A DNA stretch of 64,000 nt. It comes from Didymella arachidicola (lineage: Eukaryota > Ascomycota > Dothideomycetes > Pleosporales > Didymellaceae). Below are positions 21,709-32,505 of the stretch, piece after piece. How positions within the stretch are numbered: position 1 is the first letter of the stretch; each line of letters opens with the position of its first letter. The stretch spans positions 248,001 to 312,000 of the forward strand of contig CM050001.1 in assembly GCA_016630955.3 (NCBI GenBank). The letters are read 5' to 3'. The position numbers were made by a program, and so were the translations under genes. The notes beneath the pieces are model-generated. The model searched no databases, was not told the origin of the DNA, and saw only the letters and a list, made by a program, of their open reading frames with translations.

Positions 21709-23300
21709 CTACCCACTCTTTTCCACGAAACGTACCTTGACCTCGTGTGCAGGCTGTAGCACAATGTCGGCGTGCATCCCAGGGTGCTCGCCATCCATCA
21801 AGTTCTCAATACCGCTAAAGCGCTGTAACAATCGTACAAGCGTGTACCCCATCTCTGTAAGCGCAAATTGCTGTCCAATGCAGATACGGGGACCACCGTT
21901 GAACGGAATATATGTCCATGATTTCGGTGTCCAGGAGTCCCAGCGCCTTCGTGTGTCAGTCGAAGAATTTCAGAAGGGTGTGAGGGGGAGACTTACTCAG
22001 GCACGAAGTGTGTTGGGTCAGCGAAGCCTGTCTCAGGGCCCGGGTATAAATCCGCCCTCCTTTGCATGACAAGCGTTGAGTATCCGATCGGCGTCCCAGC
22101 AAGGATACCGATAGGCTGATCACCATTGGGACCACCACCTGTCGGCAGCGTTGTGTCTTTGAGCGCCATGCGGACATTGTATGGTACCACAGGGTAGAGA
22201 CGAAGCGTTTCATTCAGCACGTGTTGCAGGTATTTCATGTCCTTCAGATGATGGTATGTGGGCTTCTGAACAGGGCCAACGGTGTCGATGATCTCCTGCC
22301 TCAGCTTTGCAAAGATGCTGGGCGACAGTGAGAGGTGGTAGATCGCCCATGTCAGCGTGCACGCAGTTGTGTCGCGACCAGCGAGCAGCACAGAGACCAG
22401 TTGGTCGCGCAGCATCTGCCTGTCTCGTGTGTATCCCGCAATAGCGTGAAGAAATGTGTATCCAGAGTCATGGTTGCTCTTCTCGTTTAGTTCCTCGGGG
22501 GAGAGAGCAAGCGCGCGGTCGATGAACGTGCTCACAAAATCATTGATGGTATCGATGCTGTCGTAGAACCCCATTCGCTTCCTCGGAACGGCCCAGTTGA
22601 GTGGACCCACACGCGCAATGATAGACTGCACACGTTGGGCGTTGCCAAAGGCGTCGGCGAACTCTGTCTGCGGGTTCTCCAAAGAATCAACGCTGGCACC
22701 GAGAAGGAAGTGCGTCGCTGCATCGAGTGTATAGCGGAACATCATGTCCATTGTGTCGATGACCTGTCCACAGGAGATCTTGGAGAGAAGGACTTGTGTG
22801 TGCGTCTCGAATATGTCGATGTCCGAGAGACGGTCCTTAATGAACTGAGGGCGAATGAGTTGGCGTGAGTTATGCCACAGAGTGCCATCTGTTGTGAAGA
22901 TGCCATTACCCAAAAACCTATGCCAATCCTTTCTGAACTGCTCGCCCTTGCCGTAGTCCTTAAACTGGGTAGCGAGGATGGCCTTGATATTCTCTGGCTC
23001 AGCGGTCAATATGACTCTTTCACCCACACCCGCTTCGATGGTGTATCGTCCCGGCCCAGCCCATTTGTTGAACATCTGGAGCCACATTTCGTAGCTTTTA
23101 TCCTTGAGAGCATAGCTGACGACCTCATAGGCGATGTCTAGACCCAGGGGCGCATATGATTTGCGCAGAGGCGCTCGAGCGCCGAGTTTGCGAATCCTAG
23201 CATTGATGCGTACCAGATAGGCGATCTTATAGCCGATGTAAAGAACGAGGCCTCCAAGTAAATACGGCGTCGATAGATGGGCGGCTATGATGTTGGCCAT
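21709..23300 (-). CDS. Cytochrome P450, CYP52-like
   Basis: A membrane-bound monooxygenase resembling fungal alkane/fatty-acid hydroxylases (CYP52 clan). Exon 1 21997-23300, intron 21947-21996 (50 nt), exon 2 21709-21946; 513 residues. A Met six codons upstream (23318) would give 519. The N-terminal hydrophobic anchor is LLGGLVLYIGYKIAYLV. The I-helix has LLAGRDTTA and the K-helix ETLRLYP. PERW follows the splice joint, and the haem loop FNGGPRICIG has ligand Cys457. All key motifs are intact. It lies 222 bp downstream in transcription from nothing co-regulated that I can see; the next gene, HET, is on the same strand. Substrate class is inference. Confidence 0.93.
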
Positions 23301-24936
23301 GGCTGACTGAAGATTCACCTGAACCTACAAATGTTGATACTTTGACGATTTCGACTACTGCAGATTTCCGGGTGATATCAAAGACAACGACAGGGTATAT
23401 GTATACACCTTCCGCGTGTCGCACTAGTCTAGCCAACTCTAGCGGCCCGTTCACGTTTCCGTCAAAAACCCCATCACTCGATGTTGGCACGTCTGTGGTG
23501 CCGCGGTGACCAATGGTAGAGTTGCCAATACGATTCTGTCCGCTCGGAGGACACTGCAAACTTACGTAGATGGTCCTGTGAGCTGTCCAGCATTTCATGT
23601 GCGCACCTCGGTATCACGGACTGCGGCCTCCAGGCGCAAGCTGCGCTATTTCAGACTTAGTTGCTAACCTGCTGCGTAGCATTTGCTCGTTCAAGGGCCC
23701 TGACAATTGTTTCGAAAAGCGGGGAAGCGTGGAGCATGATCGTGTGAAGCTTGAGGTTACTTTCGGATGGCCCAGTGAAGTGCTAGCGGACATCTTGGGA
23801 TTCCCTGGCCCGAGAGCCAATCACCTCGATGGCCATTGGCGGATGTCGGGCGGTAGCTGTCTCCTTTTGGAAATTTGAACGATCGTCTGTTGATGAGCGT
23901 TGGGATGGATGGTCGGAGCTCTGCTGTGCTCGTGCGCAAAGGCGAAAGGTTGATTGTAGCCGAACAGGATGGTACTGTGAAACGCGCCCGAAGGATTGAT
24001 TTTAAGATCGGCGGAGCCTTTCGATGCAACTATTGTACTGTGGTAGGGAGCATAAATATTGTGGGTGGCTCTTTGAGTGGCTCGTGGACTTAGGCGCCAC
24101 GCGGGTGACAAAAAAACCCGCACTCACAAGCAGCCAAACACGAATGAACACTAAGATTAACCCTCTTCTTATTATGCTCTATGAGCACAACCACGTATCT
24201 ATAAGGCTAGCAAAAACACAGGATTATAGAGTAGAAGATTCTCTACAATTCTGCCTTCTTAGAATTCTTATATTATTTATTATTGTGTAGCTATAAGTGT
24301 AGTAAAATGGTCACTTTTTGTGAGTGCGGCTTATTTTGTCACCCGCGTGGACGCGTAATCCACGTGTATTAAAAGTTTTATTATTTGCAAGTCGCTAGAT
24401 AGCGTATGAGTCAGCTATTATAGCTATTTGATTTGATGAAAGTATAAATAACAATCCCAGTGTTTTAATCCGCAACCCTGAACGCCGTTCCCCATCCGCA
24501 ATACTTATGCCCCCTACCACAGTATGTGCTTCATCCATCGAAAGCTGCACTCGCTTTCGTCAATTAACTGCCGTATGACGAGTACAAAATGTGCATTCTG
24601 GAGACTTGCGAGTGGCCCCACATTGACCCCGCAACATTAATCTTCGAGCTTCCCACTACAAGGGTTTAACCACCTTCACGCCGCACGAAAGGTATCAAGG
24701 TTAAGGCTGCTTACTGGTACACGGACGAAAAGTATCTGAGGATCAAGATTTGGACGTGGGATCAATACGTCAAGCCATTGGGTCTCTATCTCCTTGTGCC
24801 GGCTTCATTCCGGCTGTTTCCAGCCCATGTCCATTCCATCCCGTCTCCAGCATTACGCGTAACTATCTGTTAAAGACCGTATGTCCTGGCCGGGTACCCA
24901 TCTCTACAAGCTTTTGGTCTTCTTGTTGCTTTCAAT
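23301..24936. other. Intergenic, repeat-bearing and partly AT-rich
   Basis: Between the P450 start and the hexosaminidase. It contains the inverted-repeat element at 24097-24350 and an AT-rich stretch at about 24360-24460. No protein gene was recognised; the last few hundred bases are the hexosaminidase promoter. Confidence 0.6.
24097..24350. mobile_element. MITE-like non-autonomous inverted-repeat element, 254 bp
   Basis: Terminal inverted repeats of 33 bp (24097-24129 and 24318-24350) begin CCACGCGGGTGACAAAA and differ at two positions. The interior of about 190 bp is AT-rich and non-coding. A clear target duplication could not be defined: the left flank reads taggcg and the right flank acgcgtaa. 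The ends do not match those of the transposon at 2546-4379, so it belongs to another family. Confidence 0.8.
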
Positions 24937-26808
24937 ATGAAGTTCTCTCTTGTATTGCCATGCTTAATGAGCCCTGTCCTGGCCTTGTGGCCTGTTCCCA
25001 AATCGTACACGCACGGCGACACCATACTGTGGATATCTAAAAACGTAACTTTCTACTGGTACGAAGCTGGCACAAGAAATGTAGATTACCTTTCCGATCA
25101 AGCACCTTTACTATTTGTATCCAACTCTAACACAGACACCGTGCCACAGAACCAGACTGGAGACAATCTCAGCCTATACCGACGTTACACGGCGCCATTC
25201 GAGAACATCCAGCACGCGAGAGATACGACAGGGGTATCGGGTGATGATATTATCGATTTTGCTATCAGGTCCACGTGGGACACGATTTTCAAAGAGGGGT
25301 TCTACCCGTGGAAGTTCCACCCGAGGAATTGGACGGAACCGTCGCCGGGCCAGAATGCACGATATGTGGACCACATTGATATTCGGCTGCTCGCTTCAAA
25401 TACCACAGATGTCGCAACAGCACTTGCAGGCAATGTAGACGAATCGTACACCCTCGAGCTAAAGGAGAATGGCGTTGCGACAGTAGCTGCGAACAGCAGC
25501 ATTGGCGTTGCCCGTGGCCTTGCAACATTTACACAGCTGTTCTTCCAAACCTCGGACAAGGGGCAATTCTATACACCCCTAGCCCCCATCACAGTTGCAG
25601 ATGCACCTCAGTTCTCACACCGAGGCATCAACCTCGATGTCTCGCGAAACTTCATTCCCGTCGCGGACATCAAACGCCAGATCGATGCTGCCGCATATAC
25701 CAAATTGAACCGTCTGCATCTGCACGCCACGGACTCCCAGTCTTGGCCCCTCGAGATCCCCTCGCTCCCCGACCTCGCACGCAAAGGCGCATACCGCCCA
25801 GATCTAATCTACACTACCGCCGACTTCGCGGACCTCCAGCGGCACGCAGCGCTCCAAGGCATCCAACTGATCACCGAAATTGACATGCCGGGCCACACAT
25901 CCAGCATCTGGTACTCAGCACCGGAGTTGATCGCTGCGTACAACCAGCAACCGAACTGGGACACATATGCCGCAGAGCCGCCTTCGGGCACGCTGAAGCT
26001 GAATTCCAGCGCAGTGGGCAAATTTCTGGACACGCTGTTCACAGACCTCATGCCACGCGTGGCGCCGTATACGGGGTATTTCCACACAGGCGGCGATGAA
26101 GTAAATCTCAAAGCGTACTCGCTGGATAACACCGTGAACTCGAGCGATTCTGCGGTACTGCAGCCGCTGATGCAAGCCTTTGTATCTGCAAATCACGATC
26201 GAGTCCGCAAGCAGGGTCTGACGCCCGTGGTCTGGGAGGAAATGTTGCTGACCTGGAATCTGACACTGGGTTCCGATGTCGTCGTGCAGAGCTGGCAGAG
26301 CGACGAAGCAGTCTTGCAGATTGTGCAGTCAGGACACAAAGCATTGGTCGGGAACTACAACTACTGGTACCTCGACTGCGGGAAGGGACAGTGGCTAGAC
26401 TTTGCGCCGGGAGAAACGAGTGCGAGTGAGTGGCCGTACCAGGACTACTGCGCCCCGTTCCATAATTGGAGACTCATCTACTCGAAGGATCCGTATGAGG
26501 GCGTGCCCGAGGACCTCCAGCATCTAGTCATTGGTGGTGAGGCGCACCTGTGGGGTGAGCAGACGGATGCTGTTAACTTGGATCCAATGCTGTGGCCGCG
26601 AGCGGCTGCTGCTGCGGAGGTATTGTGGAGCGGTGCGAAGGATACGCAGGGTCAGAACAGAAGTCAGATCGAGGCGAGTCCGCGACTCAGTGACCTGAGA
26701 GAGCGATTGGTAGCAAAGGGTGTGCGCGCTGAACCGGTGCGGATGCCATACTGTGAGATGGAGTCAGACGGAAACAGAAGCCCGCAGTGCCAATTGGGGC
26801 TGACCTGA
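24937..26808 (+). CDS. Secreted beta-N-acetylhexosaminidase, GH20
   Basis: Releases GlcNAc from chitin oligomers outside the cell, completing chitinase action. A single exon of 623 residues, usual for the fungal enzymes. A signal peptide covers about residues 1-17. An N-terminal GH20b-type domain (WPVPKSYTHG to PLAPITV) is followed by the TIM barrel: HRGINLDVSRNF, KLNRLHLHATDSQSWP, LITEIDMPGHTSS, then the catalytic pair Asp387-Glu388 in HTGGDEVN, and later WEEMLLTW, VVQSWQS and LWGEQTD. Several NXS/NXT sites fit a secreted glycoprotein. It converges with GPN3; the stop codons are 153 bp apart. Family and activity firm. Confidence 0.95.
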   Translation: MKFSLVLPCLMSPVLALWPVPKSYTHGDTILWISKNVTFYWYEAGTRNVDYLSDQAPLLFVSNSNTDTVPQNQTGDNLSLYRRYTAPFENIQHARDTTGVSGDDIIDFAIRSTWDTIFKEGFYPWKFHPRNWTEPSPGQNARYVDHIDIRLLASNTTDVATALAGNVDESYTLELKENGVATVAANSSIGVARGLATFTQLFFQTSDKGQFYTPLAPITVADAPQFSHRGINLDVSRNFIPVADIKRQIDAAAYTKLNRLHLHATDSQSWPLEIPSLPDLARKGAYRPDLIYTTADFADLQRHAALQGIQLITEIDMPGHTSSIWYSAPELIAAYNQQPNWDTYAAEPPSGTLKLNSSAVGKFLDTLFTDLMPRVAPYTGYFHTGGDEVNLKAYSLDNTVNSSDSAVLQPLMQAFVSANHDRVRKQGLTPVVWEEMLLTWNLTLGSDVVVQSWQSDEAVLQIVQSGHKALVGNYNYWYLDCGKGQWLDFAPGETSASEWPYQDYCAPFHNWRLIYSKDPYEGVPEDLQHLVIGGEAHLWGEQTDAVNLDPMLWPRAAAAAEVLWSGAKDTQGQNRSQIEASPRLSDLRERLVAKGVRAEPVRMPYCEMESDGNRSPQCQLGLT

Positions 26809-26961
26809 GCATACGAGGTGGTCGTCGCAGAGTACTGAATGATTGTTTGGATTTGGGTATCGTAGCTCCAAGCCGTCTCCTCTAGAACCAACGCGCCATT
26901 CAATGCTGTCAAATATCGATGCCAAACGCCGACCATGCAAATGCTTCTCTAGATCACTCAT

Positions 26962-27887
26962 TTATTCCTCCATCTCCATTTCTTTGGGTTCCTTCGGTTC
27001 TTGTGCCTCGTGGAACTGAATTGCGTCATCAATATAGCTTAATACGGCGCCAAGGCTATCTTCGTCCTGCACGTCCAGCTTCAGATACGAAACCATGCTG
27101 AAGTCGTCGATCAGCTGCGCAACAGCCTTGTTCAGCTTGTGAAACGCCGAACCACTCATTAGGCTCTCTGTTGTCGCAGGATCCCTGTACTTCCTGTTGT
27201 CTTCCTCGTTTGTGGTCTTACGTGACGGATCATCTTCAATGAGATCTGCATCGACCTGCACAAAGCGCTTCAACTCACGCTTTGCGACCTGTCCCTTGAC
27301 CAGGTCCATTTTACTCAGGATATTAATGTGCGGCATCTCAAGCATGAGCATGGCACTCATGGCTGACAGTGTGCCTGAGAAGAATTTGGGGCGGTCGACG
27401 ACGAATGTGGCTTCGAGGAGGTAGGCTGCGCACATGCGGATATTGAGGCTGCCGTGCATGAGCGTCTTGACAAGGTCTGGCAGGATCGGTACATGAGTAT
27501 AGAGCTCGATCTGCCCCGGCATATCAAAGACGATGAGGTAGTCGTCCGTGACTTCTTCAAGCGGGTCTGTCAGGAAGTCTAGATTCTCCATCAGGAACTC
27601 GAAGCAGTAGATCAGGCCGCCGTTGGGGCCGAGGCTCATCTCTTCCATGACGTCTTCCAGACTGATCAAGTCCTTGATATCGAGATCTGGCTCGAAGGCA
27701 AAGTCTTCGGCGGCTGGGTCGAGGTTTACGTAGAAGCATGGGCGCTTGTTGTTCTGGAGGTGCTGAATGAGGCCGGTGCAGAAGGTGGACTTGCCAGCGC
27801 CAGCGGGGCCCTGATCTGTGTTAGCATTTCTGTATTCACTGAGTCGAGGACTTGTCCTACCATCACCAGTGTCCCAAATTTACTCAT
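26962..27887 (-). CDS. GPN3: GPN-loop GTPase 3
   Basis: An essential GTPase that helps assemble and import RNA polymerase II, working with GPN1/Npa3. Exon 1 27861-27887 (nine codons), intron 27811-27860 (50 nt), exon 2 26962-27810; 291 residues. The intron separates the start MSKFGTLVM from the P-loop GPAGAGKST (10-18). The family-defining Gly-Pro-Asn loop is at about 70-72 (LGPNGG). Later come FDMPGQIELYTH (G3) and LSKMDLV (G4). The C-terminal tail is acidic (EPKEMEMEE). The VMGPAGAGKST start and ISLEDVMEEM stretch match GPN3 better than GPN1 or GPN2, judged from memory of the families. The tiny first exon lies outside the main open frame and would be missed by simple ORF calling. Confidence 0.94.
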
Positions 27888-28339
27888 GACTGCGGTTATG
27901 CGTCGTACTCAGGGTTGCGTCACCGGCTTAATCGTAGCTATCACGGAGTTCGGCAGAACAGAAATCTACCTAAAGGCGGTGAAGATTACGGATGGCTGGA
28001 AGCTGTTGGTGGGGCATCGAGGGGAACCTCGTCTCGTCGCGGTTCTGCCAGTCTCAGGGCCCGAGCACGGCGGAGAGCTCCAGGGTTCAAAGACTCATCA
28101 TTCGCTCCCCACTAGCGTCGAGACAATGGTGTTATCCGCTAGTGCGTTATCGGCCTGAGCGGCTTAGGGCCGCGGTGGGAGCACCGCACGATTTTCTTCG
28201 GCAGATTGGAAACGACTCCCAAACCTCATAAAGTCGCGCAGACCCCTCTCTTCTTTCCTCCCACTACTCTCGCTCTTCTCGCATTTTCACGCGGTCGCAA
28301 GTCCTAGACTATCTTGTTGCTACCACTCCATCCTTCATA
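27888..28339. promoter_or_regulatory. Divergent intergenic region, GPN3 / SAM synthetase
   Basis: 452 bp between the two start codons on opposite strands, so it should hold both promoters. The last 100 bases before 28340 are C/T-rich, typical of the leader of a strongly expressed fungal gene. No specific motif is claimed. Confidence 0.55.
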
Positions 28340-29701
28340 ATGACTGTCCCCAACGGCAACGCGTCCAGCAAGGTACTATCCGTAATTGCCCGTGAAAGCC
28401 CCACCTTGTTCTTACCCATTGTTGCAGGGCAAGACCTTCCTCTTCACCTCCGAGTCTGTTGGTGAGGGCCACCCCGATAAGATCTGGTATGTTACTGTCC
28501 CCGACGCTTCTATCCACAGTGGAGTCACGATATATACATGACGTGCTACATTCCTCAGCTACCCCCACCAGAACCTTACCAACATGAAAAGACACGATGC
28601 TTATATCTTCACAGTGATCAGGTCTCCGACGCCATCCTTGATGCCTGCCTCAAGGAGGACCCTCTCTCCAAGGTTGCCTGCGAGACTGCCGCCAAGACCG
28701 GTATGATCATGGTCTTCGGTGAGATCACCACCAAGGCCCACCTCGACTACCAGAAGATCATCCGCAATGCCATCAAGGACATCGGCTATGACTCCTCCGA
28801 GAAGGGCTTCGACTACAAGACCTGCAACGTTCTTGTTGCCATCGAGCAGCAGTCGCCCGATATCGCTCAGGGTCTCCACTACGAGGAGGCTCTTGAGAAG
28901 CTCGGTGCTGGTGACCAGGGTATCATGTTCGGATATGCCACCGACGAGACCCCTGAGCTCCTGCCCCTGACCCTCCTCCTCTCCCACAAGCTCAACTCTG
29001 CCATGGCCGAGGCCCGCCGTGACGGCTCCCTCCCCTGGCTGCGACCCGACACCAAGACCCAGGTCACCATCGAGTACGCTCACGATGGTGGTGCCGTCGT
29101 TCCTCTCCGTGTTGACACTGTGGTTGTCTCTGCCCAGCACAGCGAGGACATCACCACCGAGAAGCTCCGTGAGGAGATCAAGGAGAAGATCGTCAAGAAG
29201 GTCATCCCTGCCAAGTACCTCGACGACAACGTCAAGTACCACATCCAGCCCTCTGGTCTGTTTATCATCGGTGGACCTCAGGGTGATGCCGGTCTCACTG
29301 GCCGCAAGATCATCGTCGACACCTACGGTGGTTGGGGTGCCCACGGCGGTGGTGCTTTCTCCGGAAAGGACTACTCCAAGGTCGACCGCTCTGCTGCCTA
29401 CCTTGCCCGCTGGATCGCCAAGTCTCTCGTCAACGCCAAGTTGGCTCGCCGTGCGTTGGTCCAGCTTTCTTACGCCATCGGTGTTGCTGAGCCGCTGTCC
29501 CTCTTCGTTGAGACCTACGGCACCTCAGACAAGTCCTCCGAGGAGCTCGTTGAGATTATCCACAAGAACTTTGACCTCCGCCCTGGTGTCATTGTCAAGG
29601 AGTTGAACCTCATCAACCCCATCTACAACACAACCGCCAAGAACGGTCACTTCACCAACCAGTCTTTCACCTGGGAGAAGCCGAAGGAGCTCAAGCTCTA
29701 A
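28340..29701 (+). CDS. sam1: S-adenosylmethionine synthetase
   Basis: Makes S-adenosylmethionine from methionine and ATP in the cytosol. Exons 28340-28372, 28428-28486 and 28615-29701, with introns of 55 and 128 nt; 392 residues, the normal eukaryotic length. Exon 2 ends in the middle of the codon for Cys in DKICDQVSDAILD; the start is MTVPNGN. Visible signatures are ESVGEGHPDK (ATP/metal site), GAGDQGIMFGYATDE, and the P-loop-like GGAFSGKDYSKVDRSAAY. Codon use is strongly biased to C/G-ending codons, unlike the HET gene or transposase, consistent with high expression. That bias leaves long shadow frames on the opposite strand. Confidence 0.97.
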
Positions 29702-30892
29702 ATATACAACTGTAATGTTCACACATACGTGGTTTGAATCAACTTCAACCACACCGTCAAGAAGTAACGATTTTGCGATATGATATGCATATCTTGAAGA
29801 AGGCAGCAATTCTTCTTTCAACAAGTTTCGGCGTCGGGAAGGGCATATACCCCTGTGATCAGCAGCCCTCTTCAAAAGTTTCTTTGCATGTCAGTTTCGT
29901 TTTCCAGAGGCTTTTACCGAGTCTACACGATAGAAAGTGCACCCAGTGCGGGCCATGCACGGCGTTAGAGAGAGATGAGCTTCAACAATAGGGCCGAAGT
30001 GCGTTGTCAACGCGCACAGCGAGGCTTGAGCGCAGTATGCGCCGTGGAGGATAATAGGAACAATCAATGTTGGTTATCTTGTTGGGATAATCAACCTAAC
30101 AACACAACACTTGAATGCACTTAACGTGAGTCATTTCTGGCAGGCTTGATGCTCACAGAATTCAGATCATGTTTTGACCTTTGCAACGATATTAGTCACA
30201 ACGGTCGTCGCATGTTCACAGCATGGTTGTGCAACCGTTCTGCTTCGCATCCTCGAGTCTGGTCGCGCGTCGATCTTCAGGCACAGCTGTCACCACACCG
30301 CTCCAGGATGACGAATGGGAGAGCTCGTGCGGAACAGTCTAGCCCTGCCAGGCACACCACAACATCTCAGCTGCCCAAATAGCCACGCCTGGTTCGACCC
30401 ATGTGATCATCCATCACTAGTCACCTGTTTGCAGGTGTTGTTGTGAGACACGTATCGCATGAGAGATGAGTTGATAGTCGGGTGTGATCCCCCTCTTTGC
30501 CGGCGCAATTTCTCTGCCCACTTCACAAACTATAACGCTCCAACGTTTCCAGTCGCATTTACTTCAACCACTTCACTGGTTTGCGCAGACACATGTAAGT
30601 CAGTCGCATGCACTTCTCACGTCTGCCTCTAGCCTCACTTTTGGTATTTGCGCGTCTTGTTTGGTGATTTGAGCCTCCGTCGCCCACGTTGCTCAAGTCT
30701 GTGACGCGCGTCGTGTTATAGTTCGCACCCGCTTCTTGTGCTTGTTTCTGTTTATACTTTCCGTATGCCCTCTTGCGTCTTCGGTACCGTCGCAGCCCCG
30801 TCTTGTGGGTGTTTCCTTTACTTCCAAGCCGCTGGACGCGCCTGACGCAGCGACACGTAGCCCAAGAACTAGACGCGCCACGCTCCGTCAAC
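29702..30892. other. Intergenic, no gene recognised
   Basis: 1.19 kb. The start is the SAM synthetase 3' flank. From about 30480 to 30892 it is probably the promoter and leader of the small basic protein; a GTAAGT at about 30596 may start a leader intron. Confidence 0.45.
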
Positions 30893-31231
30893 ATGCCAGC
30901 TTCAACACGCGCCAGCACCGGCAACAGCAAGCCGCGCCTCGTGCAGCAAATTGAGAACACTATAACACCAAAGAAGCGCACAACTACCACGGCCAACACC
31001 TCCAAGCCTCGCACAACTGGTGGTCGCGTCGCAAAGCCAAAAGCCACCACGACTGGGCCGAAGACCAAGGTGGTGAAGAAGAGACGCACACCGACCGAGA
31101 AGGCGAAAGACAAGGTGGTTGGCACCGCAGAGAAGTTAGTTGGTGAGGTCGAGGGCAAGCCAGGCAAGAAGGCGGCTGGGACGAGGAAGGTGCATGGCAC
31201 TGGCGCTGGCGCGACGAGGAAGAGGATTTGA
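30893..31231 (+). CDS. Small Lys/Thr-rich basic protein, 112 residues
   Basis: A single frame from MPASTRASTG to a basic end (ATRKRI). Composition is Lys, Thr, Ala and Arg-rich, with KPRTTGGRVAKPK resembling a loose AT-hook or H1-tail pattern. The only segment with possible structure is EKAKDKVVGTAEKLVGEVEG (about 68-87), an amphipathic stretch that recalls CsbD-type small stress proteins. The frame is open upstream to 30773, but Met at 30893 is the first good start. Nuclear or nucleic-acid binding would be a guess from charge alone. Gene reality is moderately supported by composition and a clean start and stop. Confidence 0.55.
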   Translation: MPASTRASTGNSKPRLVQQIENTITPKKRTTTTANTSKPRTTGGRVAKPKATTTGPKTKVVKKRRTPTEKAKDKVVGTAEKLVGEVEGKPGKKAAGTRKVHGTGAGATRKRI

Positions 31232-32505
31232 GGCTGACAAGCCTTCGCTCAGAGATGCTGATGTTTGGCCTGGACCTCACTATTTTTACGCTTTTTGCAA
31301 TCTTATACCACTTACACTCGCCTCACCTTGACTTTTGCGCCTTGCGTTTGGAGCTGCTGACACGTATACAGAGCCTGGGGATGCACGCTCGAAGCTACCG
31401 CCGAGGATTGCACCACACCTACCTCCACCTCTACAGCACCGAGTGTCCGCCCAGTCCTAGGTTTGCAGCCTTCTGCATGCTACACATTCTAGGACGATAA
31501 TATCTTCGCCATTGCGGAAGTTTTCCTGCAGCCGAGGTCAATCTTTTGGGGATTCTCAGCCTCAGTCGTCTTACCGCACCATTGATGCCCAACGCACCTT
31601 GTAGACTGGACGATATGATACCTCAAGCTCGATCGGCAGTCACCCTACCAGTAGCTCGTCTTCTTGCGCACGCATCACTACAATAGAGACATCAGCTTAT
31701 CGCTCTTCACCCTGAGCACATCAACTTGACACACGCCCGGCGAATTGCAACTGTTCTTGCCTCATTCTGTGGCTTGCAGCCATCATATTCAGCTGCTATC
31801 ATTCATACAGAAGGCACAACTCACGCGGCGTACCTGCACCCGTCTACTATTCCGGTCTCGACGACACAGTGACTCAATCAAAGACGATCTTCTTTGCTTT
31901 GCACGGCATCTCGGCACAACCTGCGACACCTAAAGGACTGCTGAATATTTTCCGCTCGGCGAGGTTGCGCAGCCAAGGCGACGTCAGCAATGCTCGCGCG
32001 AGGCTATCCTGTCAGAGTCGCAGTTGCTCAATGAGAGTTCCCACAATGCTACACGGAATCCTTCGCTTCTCGACGAGGATGAAAAAAGGAAATAGAGCTC
32101 GAATGCTCTTCGAGCACCGTAAGTCGTGGCTTGAGGGACGTTCGCGTTAGGGTTGAGAGTGTTGCAAAGCTGCAATGCATCTATTGCGCGATTACTTACT
32201 TTTCCGAGCTCTGCGGTGTATATGAAGGCCATCGGAAGGCGTGACAGTTTCCGTGGAATAGTGCTAATATGGCATCAGCAACATCGCCCAAGTGGCCTCG
32301 AAGTCTTCACGTTAGCCCGCCTGGAGAATTTTCGGAGGGCAACTCCCCGGCTTCAGCAAACTTTATTGGTGAGTATGACCCTCACATCGTTTGACCATGA
32401 GAAACACTGCGCTTCTTCATCTTGATGTTAATTCAAATGACAGCACAACCGAATCGTCTGTCATTGGAGTCAAGGAGGACTGGTCCAGCACATTCCCGGC
32501 ACAGC
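31232..32505. other. Intergenic, no gene recognised
   Basis: 1.27 kb with only short, unconvincing frames. The CorA-like frame is open back to 32422, so its true start could lie slightly upstream of 32506. Confidence 0.45.

Noticed and set aside
19424..24936. HET, P450 and flanking genes as a secondary-metabolite cluster
   Set aside because: No PKS, NRPS, terpene cyclase or transporter is present; neighbours are unrelated.
28601..29344. 247-codon minus-strand frame over SAM synthetase
   Set aside because: Leu/Val/Gly/Asp-rich product typical of the complement of a highly codon-biased gene.
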